In this document: one piece after another, positions 41,866 to 55,853 of the stretch
How positions within the stretch are numbered: the stretch's first letter is position 1
Layout of the letters: each line of letters opens with the position of its first letter
DNA from: Notolepis coatsorum
Taxonomy: Eukaryota > Chordata > Actinopteri > Aulopiformes > Paralepididae
Length of the DNA: 64,000 nt
Assembly (NCBI GenBank): GCA_963971535.1
Contig: OZ020589.1
Coordinates: forward strand, 87,743,796-87,807,795
Direction: 5' to 3'
Translations under genes and position numbers: made by a program
The notes under the pieces: model-generated
Database searches by the model: none
What the model saw: the letters and a program-made list of their open reading frames with translations, nothing else
What the model was told of the DNA's origin: nothing

Positions 41866-41996
41866 ACAGGGACAGAGGCCCGCGGAGGGGGGCTGGGGAC
41901 AGGGACAGAGAAAACAGGGTTCGGACCTTGGAACAGGGCGAGGGTCAGAGCTGCTTACAGGGATGGAGTAGGAGCGCGCAGGCTAGACGTCTGGAG

Positions 41997-42414
41997 GAGA
42001 GCGCGCCGGCTCGGAGAGCGCATCTGGCGCGGGGTCTGGAGTGGTGTGCGTCTGCTTGGAGAACGCGCCGGTTCGGAGAGCGCATCTGGCGCGGGGTCTG
42101 AGTGGTGCGCGTCTGCTTGGAGAACGCGCCGGTTCGGAGAGCGCATCTGGCGCGGAGGTCTGAGTGGTGCGCGTCTGCTTGGAGAACGCGCCGGTTCGGA
42201 GAGCGCATCTGGCGCGGAGGTCTGAGTGGTGCGCGTCTGCTTGGAGAACGCGCCGGTTCGGAGAGCGCATCTGGCGCGGAGGTCTGAGTGGTGCGCGTCT
42301 GCTTGGAGAACGCGGCGGTTCGGAGAGCGCATCTGGCGCGGAGGTCTGAGTGGTGCGCGTCTGCTTGGAGAAACGCGCCAGTTCGGAGAGCGCATCTGGC
42401 GCGGAGGTCTGGAG
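41997..42414. repeat. 62-bp minisatellite in the solo LTR, seven units
   Basis: Seven near-identical units each contain tcggagagcgcatctggcgc and gcgtctgcttggagaa. Because 62 is not a multiple of three, all frames stay open on both strands and produce repetitive Arg/Ala/Pro-rich open frames of up to 186 codons with no coding value. Confidence 0.96.
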
Positions 42415-43386
42415 TGGAACACTGGAATACCTCCCGTAGAGGATTAGAGAGCGCAGTACTGTGTCCCACTCCAGGCAAACGGCGACAGGTGGCGAAGGCT
42501 TGCACCTCGTCTCACGCCGGAGATGAAACAGCATACAGACAGAAACTCCCGTAGGAGCCTACAGATAGAGAACCTCCCGTAGGAGTTTGCTGATAGAGAT
42601 ATGATACGGAACGACCCGACCAGGACTGGGGGGAAGAGCGAGGTATTTAAAGCCCACTGGGGGCGCTAATTAGAACACACCTCAGGTGCGTGATGGTAAT
42701 TGATACTTGAACTAGAAGTGTGTGTTCGGCACGGACCAATCAAACAGATCATGAAAGATAGTCCAAGGGTGTGGGCTGCTGAAGAGCAGACAAGACTAAA
42801 CAAGCGCGAGGGTGGGGGCTGGAGAGGTGAGGAGACAGGGAATTAAAGGTCCAGGGAAAGGCGAACCTCACAACTATCCATGAAAGAATATACTTTATCA
42901 ACTTAGAGAGTTCTATTCTAAAGACTGTTTATTTTATTATTTATTTATTTAAATAATACTATCTTTGAATTATCTGATATTCGAATAGCTTTATCTTTAA
43001 TAGTGTTTCTGGCTGGTAAAGCATGCTCTTCATTCTGGAGGGAATAGCTTCTTTCAGGAACCCATGTTTGGTGTCCTTGAGCAATTCTTCAGCTGCAATC
43101 AAACTAATTAGTGAATTGTGAAAAGCCTAGCAGCTAAAATTCTTCACCAACATAATGCATAGAGACTAGCCCCTTTCGTGACTGTGATGCACACCAACAA
43201 GGTTTGGCCGAGTGAATCCACAGTCCCTTGCTCCCCCATAGGAAACCACCCTATTTTAACTCTGAAGAACTGGTCCGACGTGAAACGTTCGTTATACAAG
43301 TATCGCAGAGAAATGGTTTGAAAGCTCGGCGTTGCTAATACACATTTTAAATAATTTGTATAATGCCATGCCATGGATTTTGTGGA

Positions 43387-43705
43387 GGCGGTCTGTTACC
43401 CCTTTTCCACCAAATTAATTCTGGCTCTGGAACCGGTTCTGTTGGGGATTATTTGAACCTCTGTGCTGTCTAGCAGTGGTCCGCGTTTCCACCTGTTTCG
43501 AGCTGACCCACTGTAATCAACTGTCATCAACGGAGAAAGTTGCTTAATGTATTTGCTGCAAGTATAAGGAACGCATACTTGTTTATGATCAATTATTTGT
43601 TCAATCTGAAGAACCTTTGTTAAATGTATTGATGCTCGCATACGCCTCGAGGTGTGCAATTCTCGCACGAAGATGTTTAATCCATCTGTAATGCGCCCAA
43701 ACCTT
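43387..43705. other. Unassigned sequence
   Basis: No gene or repeat is recognised. The opening segment (ttaccccttttccaccaaat) and nearby ctctggaaccggttct resemble ends of common fish DNA transposons but boundaries are not visible. Confidence 0.3.
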
Positions 43706-43977
43706 GTAATGCACCTTGTCCACTGATCAGTAATAGCACCTTGTCCACTGATCAGTAATGCACCTTGTCCACTGATCAGTAATGCACCTTGTCCACTGAT
43801 CAGTAATGCACCTTGTCCACTGATCAGTAATGCACCTTGTCCACTGATCAGTAATACACATTGTCCACTGATCAGTAATGCACCTTGTCCACTGATCAGT
43901 AATGCACCTTGTCCACTGATCAGTAATGCACCTTGTCCACTGATCAGTAATGCACCTTGTCCACTGATCAGTAATAC
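43706..43977. repeat. 24-bp satellite, eleven units with a palindromic core
   Basis: Eleven units of gcaccttgtccactgatcag+taat. Each holds the perfect 10-bp palindrome actgatcagt. The period is a multiple of three, giving a minus-strand LISGQGAL repeat frame that is not a gene. There are no spacers between units. Confidence 0.97.
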
Positions 43978-44038
43978 AAACTGACTTGACAGCCGCACTC
44001 ACCTGGGCAAACTGAAAGGTCCCTTGTTTTGGATTTAA

Positions 44039-44749
44039 ATGTGGTGGAAAGTAACTATTTTCATTTTAGGGAACTTTATACTTTTACTCCACTACATTTC
44101 AAGGGAAATGTTGTACTTTTCACTCCACTACATTTATCTGAACCCATCAGTTACTAGTTACTTTGAATAAACGGATTTTGCATAGAAAACATAATATACA
44201 AAATAAAATATTTATGAAGATTATATACTTTCACATTTGAAGCCTGTCAACTTCAAGCAGCATAACTGGACCACTTACCACTTTAACATGACCTTTAATC
44301 AGAGCAGCATAACTACTGGACCACATACCACTTTAACATGACCTTTAATCAGAGCAGCATAACTACTGGACCACATACCACTTTAACATGACCTTTAATC
44401 AGGGCAGTATAACTGGACCACATACCACTTTAACATGACCTATAATCAGAGCAGCATAACTACTGGACCACATACCACTTTAACATGACCTATAATCAGA
44501 GCAGCATAACTACTGGACCACATACCACTTTAACATGACCTATAGGCCTAGAGGTCACACAATACACAAACGTCATGTAGAATGTGTACTTTTACTTTAG
44601 ATACTTAAGTACATTCAATAGCAAATACTTTTCTACTTTTACTTAAGTAGACTTTGAATGGAGGACTTTTACGTTTACCAGAGTACTCATTTATCTGAGT
44701 ATTTCTACTTTTACTTAAGTAAAGGAACTGTGTACTTCTTCCACCACTG
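44039..44749. mobile_element. Non-autonomous hAT-like element with internal satellite
   Basis: The left end gtggtggaaagtaac and right end cttcttccaccactg are imperfect inverted repeats of a very common fish element rich in tacttttactccactaca and tttacttaagta. No intact 8-bp duplication is visible. It contains a ~50-bp array at 44,267-44,545. Confidence 0.75.
44267..44545. repeat. ~50-bp tandem array, six units
   Basis: ctttaacatgacc recurs at 44,281, 44,331, 44,381, 44,428, 44,478 and 44,528; units include agagcagcataactactgga. Confidence 0.95.
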
Positions 44750-45067
44750 GTATTCCTTTCGTGTTATATGACAGTGCAGTAAAATAGCTGCAGACCATTA
44801 GAGGAAGGGCTAAAAATAATATCCTGTGATAAAGCTCATACCGGCTGTGTCTCTGCCTCTCTGTATTGGCCATGATACTCTGGTAGTGCTTGCCTGACTG
44901 CAACAGTGCAAAGAGGCAGTTGTTTGAGTGGCTAGGGTCTTTGACTATTCTGTTATAGCCTTGGCCCTGCAAGAGTGATTGGTGTAAATGTCCTGGAGAG
45001 TGGGAAGCCCACCTCCAATTGTGTGTCCGGCTGATCGAGCCACTCTCTGCAGTCTGCTGCGGTCGTG

Positions 45068-45568
45068 TGCAGTGCTGTAAATGTCCTAACCCAACCCCCT
45101 CCAATGTACAGTAAATGTCCTAACCCAGTAATACACAAGACCCTCTTCTTGGACCAAGTAAGGTTTAGTTGATAATCCAATGTACAGTTACCCCCACCCC
45201 GCCTACCCATCCCCACCCCACCCAACCACCTCCAATGTACAGTTCCCACCCCACCTACCCAACCCCCCCCCCCCCCCCCCCCCCCTCCTCCAATGTACAG
45301 TTTCTTCGTCAAATGTATATACTCTCTTTTTTCTTTAACTCTTTTTGTATCACAAACAGTACTGTATTTGTAAATCTGGTATGTCATAAATGTATAGATG
45401 TAGCAGTACTGTCTATCTGTATGTCATGTATGTCATATATGACGAATTGAAAATGGGGGACCCTGATGTAAACAAGACGAAAGTCTTTCTCTGGTCTGCA
45501 TCCCCTTAACAATTGTGTGTATTGAGCTGTACTGTATTGTACCCATTCTGCAATCTGTTAATAACATT

Positions 45569-45632
<64 letters not shown>
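45068..45632 (+). repeat. L2-like LINE 3' UTR and tail, with C-rich expansions
   Basis: Multiple ccaatgtacagt units separated by C-rich runs (a 20-plus C run at about 45,266-45,286), then the gggggaccctgatgtaaac block and a long (tcaa)n tail at 45,570-45,632. Same family as 61,930-62,505. Confidence 0.9.
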
Positions 45633-45633
<1 letters not shown>

Positions 45634-45644
45634 CTATTCCCAAA

Positions 45645-45830
45645 CCAGGAGGTGATGTTGCCAGTCAGGATGCCACTCTATTGTGCATGAGTAGAAGTTC
45701 ATTAAGATCTTCGGACTCACTTTGAACTTCCTTAGACGCCAGGAAGTAGAGGCGCTGCCGTGCCTTCTTCACTACACTGTCTATGTGTGTGGTCCATGTC
45801 AAGTCCTCTCGGATATGTGCAGAGGTGCGT
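45645..45830 (-). pseudogene. Fragment of another LINE reverse transcriptase
   Basis: On the minus strand HIREDLTWTTHIDSVVKKARQRLYFLASKEVQS matches the post-catalytic RT segment (ED-L-W ... VVKKAQQRLYFLR) common in fish LINEs. No other domain remains. Confidence 0.65.
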
Positions 45831-46494
45831 TGCTCATGGGACGGGGTTGCACGATGTGCAACCAAGCATTTGTGAGCAGAAGCGCGTGCATAAGCATAAG
45901 CATAACAATAGCGCATGGAATGCAACCCATTTCATGGTATTCACATTCACATGTTTGGTATGAACGGTGCTCTGCCTGAGTCGTTCACACCAAACCTGAG
46001 GGGGAGGGGGCAGGGAGCTCTGTGTCTATTCCATCCTATCCTATCCAACCACTACAGTAAAATACTTATGCACAAAAGTCATTCCATGCAGCACTGCAAA
46101 ATGTGAAAGGGGATTCAGCGCCATGAATCAAATTATCACCAATAATTTTCAAGTAAACACAAGTTGTCTGATTATTTTAAGTGTGCGTTTGTGTTTGTGT
46201 GTAAAACTATTTTACTACAATTGCCATCTTGTTTTTTTTTCTGGGACAAGGCTTTGAGTATGTGCTCATGGCGGCTATTTAAACACAAAAACACTCATGT
46301 TTACCATTTTAGCTAATTCTGAATCTCTTCTAGAAACAGTTTTACATCTGTGGTGTTCGGGTCCAAACGGACCCGATATAGAAAAATGGCTATAGACATC
46401 GGTTGGCTTCATAGAAATGCTAAGGCTAACTCTGTGGATCACATGTCAATCAAGGTTCATATTTGACTAGACACTTCACCCTCCCCCCTTCATG
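45831..46494. other. Unassigned sequence
   Basis: No coding region or repeat boundary recognised. Confidence 0.4.
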
Positions 46495-47508
46495 GGAACA
46501 AGAGCAGGAGCGAGAGGGAGGTGGAGAGGAGGAACAGAGTGATAGGGAGGTGGAGAGGGAAAGGGAACAGAGCGATAGGGATGTGGAGAGGGAGAGGAGG
46601 AACAGAGTGATAGGGAGGTGGAGAGGGAAAGGGAACAGAGCGATAGGGAGGTGGAGAGGGAGAGGAGGAACAGAGTGATAGGGAGGTGGAGAGGGAGAGG
46701 AGGAACCGAGTTATAGGGAGGTGGAGAGGAAGAGTGATAGGGAGAGGAGGAACAGAGTGATAGGAAGAGGGAGAGGAGGAACAGTGTGATAGGGAGAGGG
46801 AGAGGAACATAGTGATAGGGAGGTGGAGAGGAAGAGAGTGATAGGGAGGTGGAGAGGGAGAGGAGGACCAGAGTGATAGGGAGAGGGAGAGGAGGAATAG
46901 TGTGAGAGGGAGAGGAACATATTGATAGGGAGGTGGAGAGGGAGATGAACAGTGTGATAGGGAGGTGGAGAGGGAGATGAACAGTGTGATAGGGAGGTGG
47001 AGAGGAAGATAGTGATGGGGAGGTGGAGAGGGAGATGAACAGTGTGATAGGGAGGTGGGGAGGGAGATGAACAGTGTGATAGGGAGGTGGAGAGCGAGAT
47101 GAACAGTGTGATAGGGAGGTGGAGAGGGAGATGAACAGTGTGATAGGGAGGTGGAGAGGGAGATGAACAGTGTGATAGGGAGGTGGAGAGGGAGAGGAAC
47201 ATAATGATAGGGAGGTGGAGAGGGAGATGAACAATGTGATAGGGAGGTGGAGAGGGAGAGGAACAGTGTGATAGGGAGGTGGAGAGGGAGAGGAACATAG
47301 TGATAGGGAGGTGGAGAGGGAGAGGAACATAGTGATAGGGAGGTGGAGAGGGAGAGGAACATAGTGATAGGGAGAGGAGGAAGAGAGCGATAGGGAGGTG
47401 GAGAGGGAGAGGAGGAAGAGAGTGATATGGAGGTGGAGAGGGAGAGGAGGAAGAGAGCGATAGGGAGGTGGAGAGGGAGAGAAGGAAGATAGTGATAGGG
47501 AGGTGGAG
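46495..47508. repeat. 1-kb purine-rich minisatellite
   Basis: About 30-33 variant units of roughly 30 bp (gatagggaggtggagaggga plus gaggaacagagt). The strand asymmetry is extreme: plus purine, minus pyrimidine. The minus-strand open frames of 274 to 355 codons (Pro/Ser/Leu repeats) are artefacts of the array. Confidence 0.96.
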
Positions 47509-48187
47509 TTGTTTTGTTCCTTGATTTATTTCCATAATACAGTTCTAAAACCCACAAAGCAGTTTACTCAATAAAGTGTCTTCATATTATATGTTATAGT
47601 CAGATTGCATAAATATTTACCCATTTTCTTCAATATGGGGAACAGCATGAGTGAATATAATCCTATTTTCGATTGAAAAAAGATGTATATTGTGTCTTGG
47701 GGCCATATGGGGGACATATAAAATAATGTTTGATATGGGTACTGGTTATGATAGTTAGTAATCAAACTATCCAATCAAGTTAGTAATGAAGTACAAAACA
47801 AAACTGGATAATAATCCTTATTTTTTGGGGTGGTTGGTACTGAGTTACACACCGGGTCCATTCGAACCCAGAGTTTTTGTTAACACCACAATAAGATAAA
47901 TAAATAAGCATGAATTAACTTAAACTAGAAAAGTAAATACAAACTAAATTAACAATGTAACTACAATTACATTGTTTGTTTTTCCACCATATCTGTTGAC
48001 AATATAATTTCTTTATATATTGAAGGCTACATACTGTGCGCACGAGGGAACATTTATGCGCATGCGCGTGCATGTGCACGTGACGTCAATAAAACGCGTG
48101 CAACCAGAGTTGAAATCACCAACGCATGCCTGGATATGTGGACTCTGAGGTATACTTGAAACTGTATACTTGAAACACTCTCTCGAG
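47509..48187. other. Unassigned AT-rich sequence
   Basis: No coding region recognised. Confidence 0.4.
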
Positions 48188-48189
48188 GT

Positions 48190-48276
<87 letters not shown>

Positions 48277-48277
48277 G
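48188..48277. repeat. (TAA)n microsatellite, probable LINE tail
   Basis: About 29 taa units lie directly at the 3' end of the minus-strand LINE fragment that follows, so the array probably grew from that LINE's tail. Confidence 0.95.
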
Positions 48278-49060
48278 ATTTCATTTGTATAGCACACTTT
48301 AAACTCAGTGAGCTCTCAAGGTGCTTCACAGCACAAGGAAAATAAAATTTAAAATAGAATAAAAAGGTTTAAAACAAGAAAACATTCAAATGAATAGAAA
48401 TAAAAAGATAAGAATAAAAAGGTTTAAAACATAAAAACATTTAAAATGAATAAAATAAAATAAACAAAACATAGGAGCAGATTAAAAAACAAATGGGTTT
48501 TAAGGCTGGCCTTGAAGGCAGCAATGGAGGAGACTGAGGCCTTGATGGACCCCGGCAGCTGATTCCACAGGTGGAAAAAGCACAGTGCCCGCATGGTCGA
48601 CAGCCTAGTGCGTGGGATGGTGAGGAGGTTTTGGCTGCTAGACCTGAGTGACCTGGACGCAGGTTGAGGGGAGAGGAGGTCTTGGAGATAGGTCGGGACG
48701 GAGTGGTTTATGGCCTTATAGACCAGCAGGAGAACCGTGAAGGTGATCCGCTGGTTAATTGGGAGCCAGTGAAGGGAATGGAGGAGTCGGACTGGGGTGA
48801 TGTGTTCTGTTTTCCGGGTTTTGGTTTTGGATGTACTGTAACCTCTGGATGGTTTTGGAGGGAAGGCCTGCCAGCAGAGAGTTACAGTAGTCGATGCGGG
48901 AACTGACGAATGCATGGACCAGTTTTTCGGCATCTGGGAGAGTAAGGGTCTGCGTTTGGAAATGTTCCTCAGGTGGTAGAAGGAGGTTAGACAGACTGTT
49001 TTTATGTGCACGTCAAATGAAAGGAGGGGGGCTGTAGTTCCTTGCCCCAGACCTCCTAAA
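48278..49060 (-). pseudogene. L2-clade LINE, RT C-terminus and 3' UTR
   Basis: The minus-strand frame at 49,068-48,424 shows FYHLRNISKRRPLLS, then (after a frame change) TEHITPV, LHSLHWLPINQRITFTVLLLVYKAINHSVPTYLQDLL, RSLRSS, PRTRLSTMRALCFFHLWNQLPGSI and AAFKASLKTHLF. This is the standard C-terminal string of fish L2-type ORF2 proteins. The segment between RPLLS and TEHITPV is scrambled, so frames are broken. The catalytic RT domain is missing. Confidence 0.85.
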
Positions 49061-49205
49061 ATCCACAATCAGTTATTTGGTTTTGCTGACGTTCAGGGAG
49101 AGGCTGTTCTCCTGGCACTGTCTCCCAGGTAGGCCCTCTCTCGTCGTTTGCAGAGATCAGGCCCACCACAGCTGTGTGTGTTGTCAGAAAACTTGACGTT
49201 CAGAG
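49061..49205 (-). pseudogene. Fragment of a third LINE reverse transcriptase
   Basis: The minus strand gives VKFSDNTHTAVVGLISANDERG, then a broken form of the LSLNVSKTK motif. This is the region just before and after the RT catalytic box of a common fish LINE family different from the L2 fragment next to it. Confidence 0.6.
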
Positions 49206-49206
49206 A

Positions 49207-49270
<64 letters not shown>
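49207..49270. repeat. (GA)n microsatellite
   Basis: About 60 bp of GA repeat. Confidence 0.97.
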
Positions 49271-49273
<3 letters not shown>

Positions 49274-49559
49274 GAGGGGGGATCCAGCGAAGAGTCTCAC
49301 AAATAGAAGTGTGGAAATGATAACTACTAAATTATTCATGTAAGTCTACAGGGAATGAAGATAGAGCCATATGGCTGAGCGTGTGCGCCACAGCCTGCAA
49401 GCCTATAACACCGACATCACAACAAAAACGGGTTCACGTGTGCTTTCGCTCCACGGTTAGCTTTAGGCATAGAATCACAAAGGTTTTCGGTGCATCGGTT
49501 CCCCTGCCATTCATCATTTAACTGCAGGTTAGTGGAAGTCTGGCATCTGTCTCTTATAG

Positions 49560-52022
<2,463 letters not shown>

Positions 52023-52045
52023 CACACACACACACACACACACAC

Positions 52046-52170
52046 ACAGGGCCGGACTGGGGAAATAATTCATACCGGGAGATATAGCGCGAAATATAGC
52101 CCCAATCAGGCCACCTTTTAAGCGGGGGGTCTGGGGGTCTCCCACCAGGGCATTTTTTGTTACAAAGACT
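52046..52170 (+). repeat. End fragment of another hAT-like element
   Basis: cagggccggactggg, a common hAT-type end in fish, follows the CA tract. No partner end was found downstream, so only a fragment is supported. Confidence 0.5.
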
Positions 52171-52885
52171 TAATTTCCTGCATTCTGGTGAATTTTAGTG
52201 CATGATTGTGAATCACAAACTAATGAGCCAACAATTGCTTAGTACAATGTACTGTTATGAACCTACTCTGTGCACCTTCAAAAAGAAAAAAGCAAGAGCA
52301 CAACATATTTTTCTATTTACTATTATAATACAGTTAACCACTCTCTCCACCTATTCAAACAGAGCAAGAGCACAATACCATATTCACTTTACTGATGCAC
52401 TACCCATCAACAGTTAAAATAGCCAGTAGCGGCTGCTGGTTTTCTCTCCACTAGGGGCGCTATACCAAAACATTTTGCAAACATGTACAGTACCACGCAA
52501 CCGACTCATGGCAAGACGTGAGCGATTCGACTCACGCTCACGGCAATGAATCGGCTCTTATGAACGAGTCGCTCAGCTGTTACTACAACAACACACAACC
52601 AGTCAAATAAAGTATAGTCTAATTCACAACTTGAAACACAATATATAAATAGAAAAGTTAGAAACAAAACTCGCTCCGTCTCCAAACACACGCAGATCTC
52701 TCCCTCTCTCTCCTTCTCTCTCTCACACACAGCGCGACGTGGAATCGATTCGTTACACAATCAGACCTAGTATGTGTAGTATATACCAAGAATAACTTCA
52801 GTATGAGTACAGGGCTGTACACATATTTTGCATATTGTTAAACGAGCCAAGGCTAGCTATTAAACTATCGATATGAATCGAAAAT

Positions 52886-53018
52886 CTGGGACCCTGATGT
52901 AAACAAGACAAACGTCTTTCTCTGGTCTGCATCCCCTTAACAATTGTGTGTATTGAGCCGTACTGTATTGTACCCATTCTGCAATCTGTTAAATAAAGTT
53001 TTCATTCATTCATTCAAA
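52886..53018 (+). repeat. L2-like LINE 3' tail
   Basis: gggaccctgatgtaaacaag through caatctgttaaataaagttt and a (cattcatt)n tail; a 5'-truncated insertion of the LINE family at 59.8-62.5 kb. Confidence 0.9.
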
Positions 53019-53064
53019 CAAAGACGATATTGAACAAGCCATAATCCACGTATTTTCAATCCAA

Positions 53065-53101
<37 letters not shown>

Positions 53102-53150
53102 ATTTGAGTAACGTTACATTTTCAACAAGATTGCTGCTATTTAAACACTT

Positions 53151-53242
53151 CATGGAAACGGGGTAACGTTAACTTTATGTCGACTGTAGTATTGTATGAC
53201 CTCGACATAACGTTTAAACGTTAACGTTACTCCGTTTCCATG
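53151..53242. repeat. Imperfect hairpin
   Basis: catggaaacggggtaacgtt at 53,151 pairs with aacgttactccgtttccatg ending at 53,242, continuing through ttatgtcga/tcgacataa, with a short loop. Confidence 0.85.
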
Positions 53243-54234
53243 CAGTAATTATAAAAGTGGCCAGCTAAGATAACGGAGCTAACAGCTAGCAGTAGCTAAC
53301 GTTAGCTGAAAGCTGTAACGTTACAACGAATCAGCTGTTGATATTATGCGGCATCAGTAGACAACGTATCATGTATTAAACTAGAGTTAAGATCGCTAAT
53401 CTACCTTGTTGTTGGCTTGTTGATAAAGTATATCCACTCCATGGCATTGTCCATCCAGCCTGTGTTGATGTCCATCCATGTCCCTCCACACTGCATCCAT
53501 ATATAGCTTGTTGTTAGCCAACAAGTACTGTGTGAGTGAAGAGCTGTGTCTTTGTCCATTTCCGCCTCGAACAGCCTGCAAACTACCTGGTGTTCTATCG
53601 CCATGCTCTAAGACAAACTCTAACCTTAACCAAGTTTGAAAGAGTGCCTAAGCCTAACCGTTGAAAGAACTTGCCATCACGCTCCAAGACAAATATCTAC
53701 ATCACACAACACAACAACAGCATAAACTCATGTTGCAAACTGCGGTTACGGAAAGTACCGCGTCGGCCAATCAGAGAGCTTTTAGACGCTCGGCTGCTTG
53801 CTAGGTCGTTTCAAACCAGCGCCCGAGTTCCATCATAATACATCATATTCAACGCAAAGCGCGTGGCTGCGACGGATACAGCTATGAACCAGTGCACGGC
53901 GGGCACGCGCACTCCAGGCGCAATTGCGCCTAGCCCAGAGAGAAATACGGCGAGGAGAAATGCCTGCGGCTACGTAATGAAAAGGTCTATATCAGACAGA
54001 ATCGTCACTTCCTGTTCAGGAAAACTATTATTAATCTTTGTAAAATTAAGTTATATTGTGCATTGGAAACACAAACATACTTAAAATGAGTAAATATTAT
54101 TCATTTTAAACATGTTTATATTATTTATAGGGCTATAAAACTAAAAACTAAAAAGTTTTTTTTCTTCTTCTCTCAATTAACAGGTGGGTCGGCGCCCTAG
54201 CGCCCCTAGTGGTAGAGCCGCCACTGAAAATAGC

Positions 54235-55075
54235 CCTTTACACAAACATTAAATAACAGCCCTTTCATTACAATACTATAATAACAGTAGCCACTGCCAG
54301 AATAGTGACACATGTATCGCGTGAGCTCACGCATGCATGCACAACGAAGACAGAAGATTGCGTTGTCTCAATCATTTTTGAGGAAATTAGAAAGGGAACA
54401 ACAACTTAACCCGTCTGATCAGATTCTTATTTTTTTGATAACTTTGCAGTGATTATATTTGTAGCCAATATATGTGGCAAAGGTGTGTAATCTTTGAATT
54501 ATCTTGGAATTATTTTGACTCTCTTTCATAAATTGTTTATTCAACTTCAGCCGCAATCATAACCACCACATATTGTTTTTTGTAATGTCAGATTTAACAA
54601 CTCCTTTCAGAAAAGTGGGAGTATTTCATTTTTAATCTGAAGTTGAATAAAATATTTATGGAAAATAAAGTGGGAAATTATTTCAACATATAATCTTTTT
54701 ATGGCGTTTTTCAATTTAGTCCCCTAATATGGTAAGAGTATAACACTTTAGTTTTCAGACACAAGGGTTAAATTATTTATTTGTTTCTTGGCAGATTTAA
54801 GATTGGCCTTTTGACAGGGGAGATGATGCATTGCATGGTAACATGTTTATTTTTATCACTGACTAACCTGCTGGTTCCTTGACCTTGGTGCAAGAAAACA
54901 TTTGATAAATGTTGCCGGATTTAGCAGCATCTCCTGTAAGGGCCTTTCTTTTTCTTTGTTTTATCCCTCTCTCCTCCACCCTCTCTTTCTTCCACTGTCC
55001 ATCTTGACATCAACGTTAATTGACTTTCGCTCTACTGTATCTCTCCCGAGTCCCTCACTACCTGGCTCATTGCAG
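54235..55075. other. Unassigned intronic sequence
   Basis: No gene, repeat boundary or regulatory structure recognised. Confidence 0.4.
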
Positions 55076-55364
55076 CGTTATTTCTAAACCTAGCCGCATT
55101 TCTGGCAGACGCTCTCTGATTGGCACTGACTGACGCTCTCTGATTGGCCACTGACGCGTTTGCCCAATCGCGTGACGAGCTGTGTCTTTGCCCATTTCCA
55201 CGTCAAACAGCCTGCAAACTACCTGGCGTTCTATCGCCATGCTCTAAGACAAACTGTAACCTTAACCAACTTCGAAAGAGTGCCTAAGCTTAACCAGTGT
55301 AGAAACAGGCGTCGGCAAATCAGAGAGCGTCTTGCCAGAAATGCGGCTAGGTTTAGAAATAACG
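55076..55364. mobile_element. Foldback MITE of about 290 bp
   Basis: The left arm (cgttatttctaaacctagcc ... gattggc) and right arm are reverse complements for about 48 bp with a couple of differences. The core carries the gctctaagacaaactgtaac / ccttaaccaacttcgaaaga block also found in the element at 28,542-28,850. Confidence 0.85.
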
Positions 55365-55747
55365 CCTCATTGCCTGGCTGTTATTCTGCATCTGAGTGCC
55401 ATCTGCCATTCCATTCGCCGCCTCCGCTGTCAATCAGTTGTATCGCCTGGTCCCGCCTCCACCAATCACAAGCGGCAGCACGGCTCCATTGTGTGTGTGT
55501 GATCCGCGTGAGGGAGAGAGAGTCAGACAGTGGTGGCTGGTCCATAGTGGGCGCTAGATCGCCGCCCTCCCTGGTTAAAAGAAGAAGAAGAAAGGAAAGT
55601 ATTCACGCCCGCCGGCCGCGTGAACACTTTCGGCAACCAACATGTACTTCCGCGTTTCTCTGATTGGCCAGCGATTGGCCAGCCCTCTACGCTCGTTTTC
55701 CCCCTACGCCAATAACGCGCGCATGCGCATTTCGTACTTGTCTCCCT

Positions 55748-55816
55748 GTGTACAGCTGAGAGCTCCAGCATAGCTATGTACGCGAGCTAGGCGCAAGCCA
55801 GAGTAAAACAGTTTTC

Positions 55817-55853
<37 letters not shown>

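Larger units (their letters stand above)
41412..42872 (-). mobile_element. Solo LTR expanded by internal minisatellites
   Basis: 1,461 bp from tgttatggtttgtaaccg to cctcaca, with target duplication actat (41,407-41,411 and 42,873-42,877). The uninterrupted site is visible in copy A near 30,620. The edges match the sushi-type LTR family. The extra length comes from two internal tandem arrays. Confidence 0.93.
40997..43386. repeat. Segmental duplication flank, copy B
   Basis: Matches 30,209-31,182 with few differences, except for the solo LTR at 41,412-42,872. No gene recognised. Confidence 0.9.
52424..54226. mobile_element. hAT-like element of 1.8 kb
   Basis: Ends cagtagcggctg and agccgccactg are imperfect inverted repeats with shared subterminal ctaggggcgc / gcgcccctag. 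A perfect 8-bp duplication aaaatagc flanks it (52,416-52,423 and 54,227-54,234). No transposase frame. It carries a LINE tail (52,886-53,018), a GA run (53,072-53,100), a large hairpin and a copy of the ctctaaccttaacc block. Confidence 0.9.

Noticed and set aside
41945-42554. Overlapping long open frames on both strands
   Set aside because: They come from the seven-unit 62-bp tandem array, which keeps all frames open; no homology or start context supports a gene.
43706-43977. CRISPR-like array of direct repeats
   Set aside because: There are no unique spacers, no cas genes, and the setting is a vertebrate genome.
43396-44002. Minus-strand repeat frames (LISGQGAL type)
   Set aside because: The 24-bp period is a multiple of three, so any stop-free unit gives a long frame. 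It is satellite DNA.
46476-47557. Minus-strand open frames of 274 to 355 codons, Ser/Pro/Leu-rich
   Set aside because: They are read through the purine minisatellite in several frames at once; the repetition alone explains their openness.
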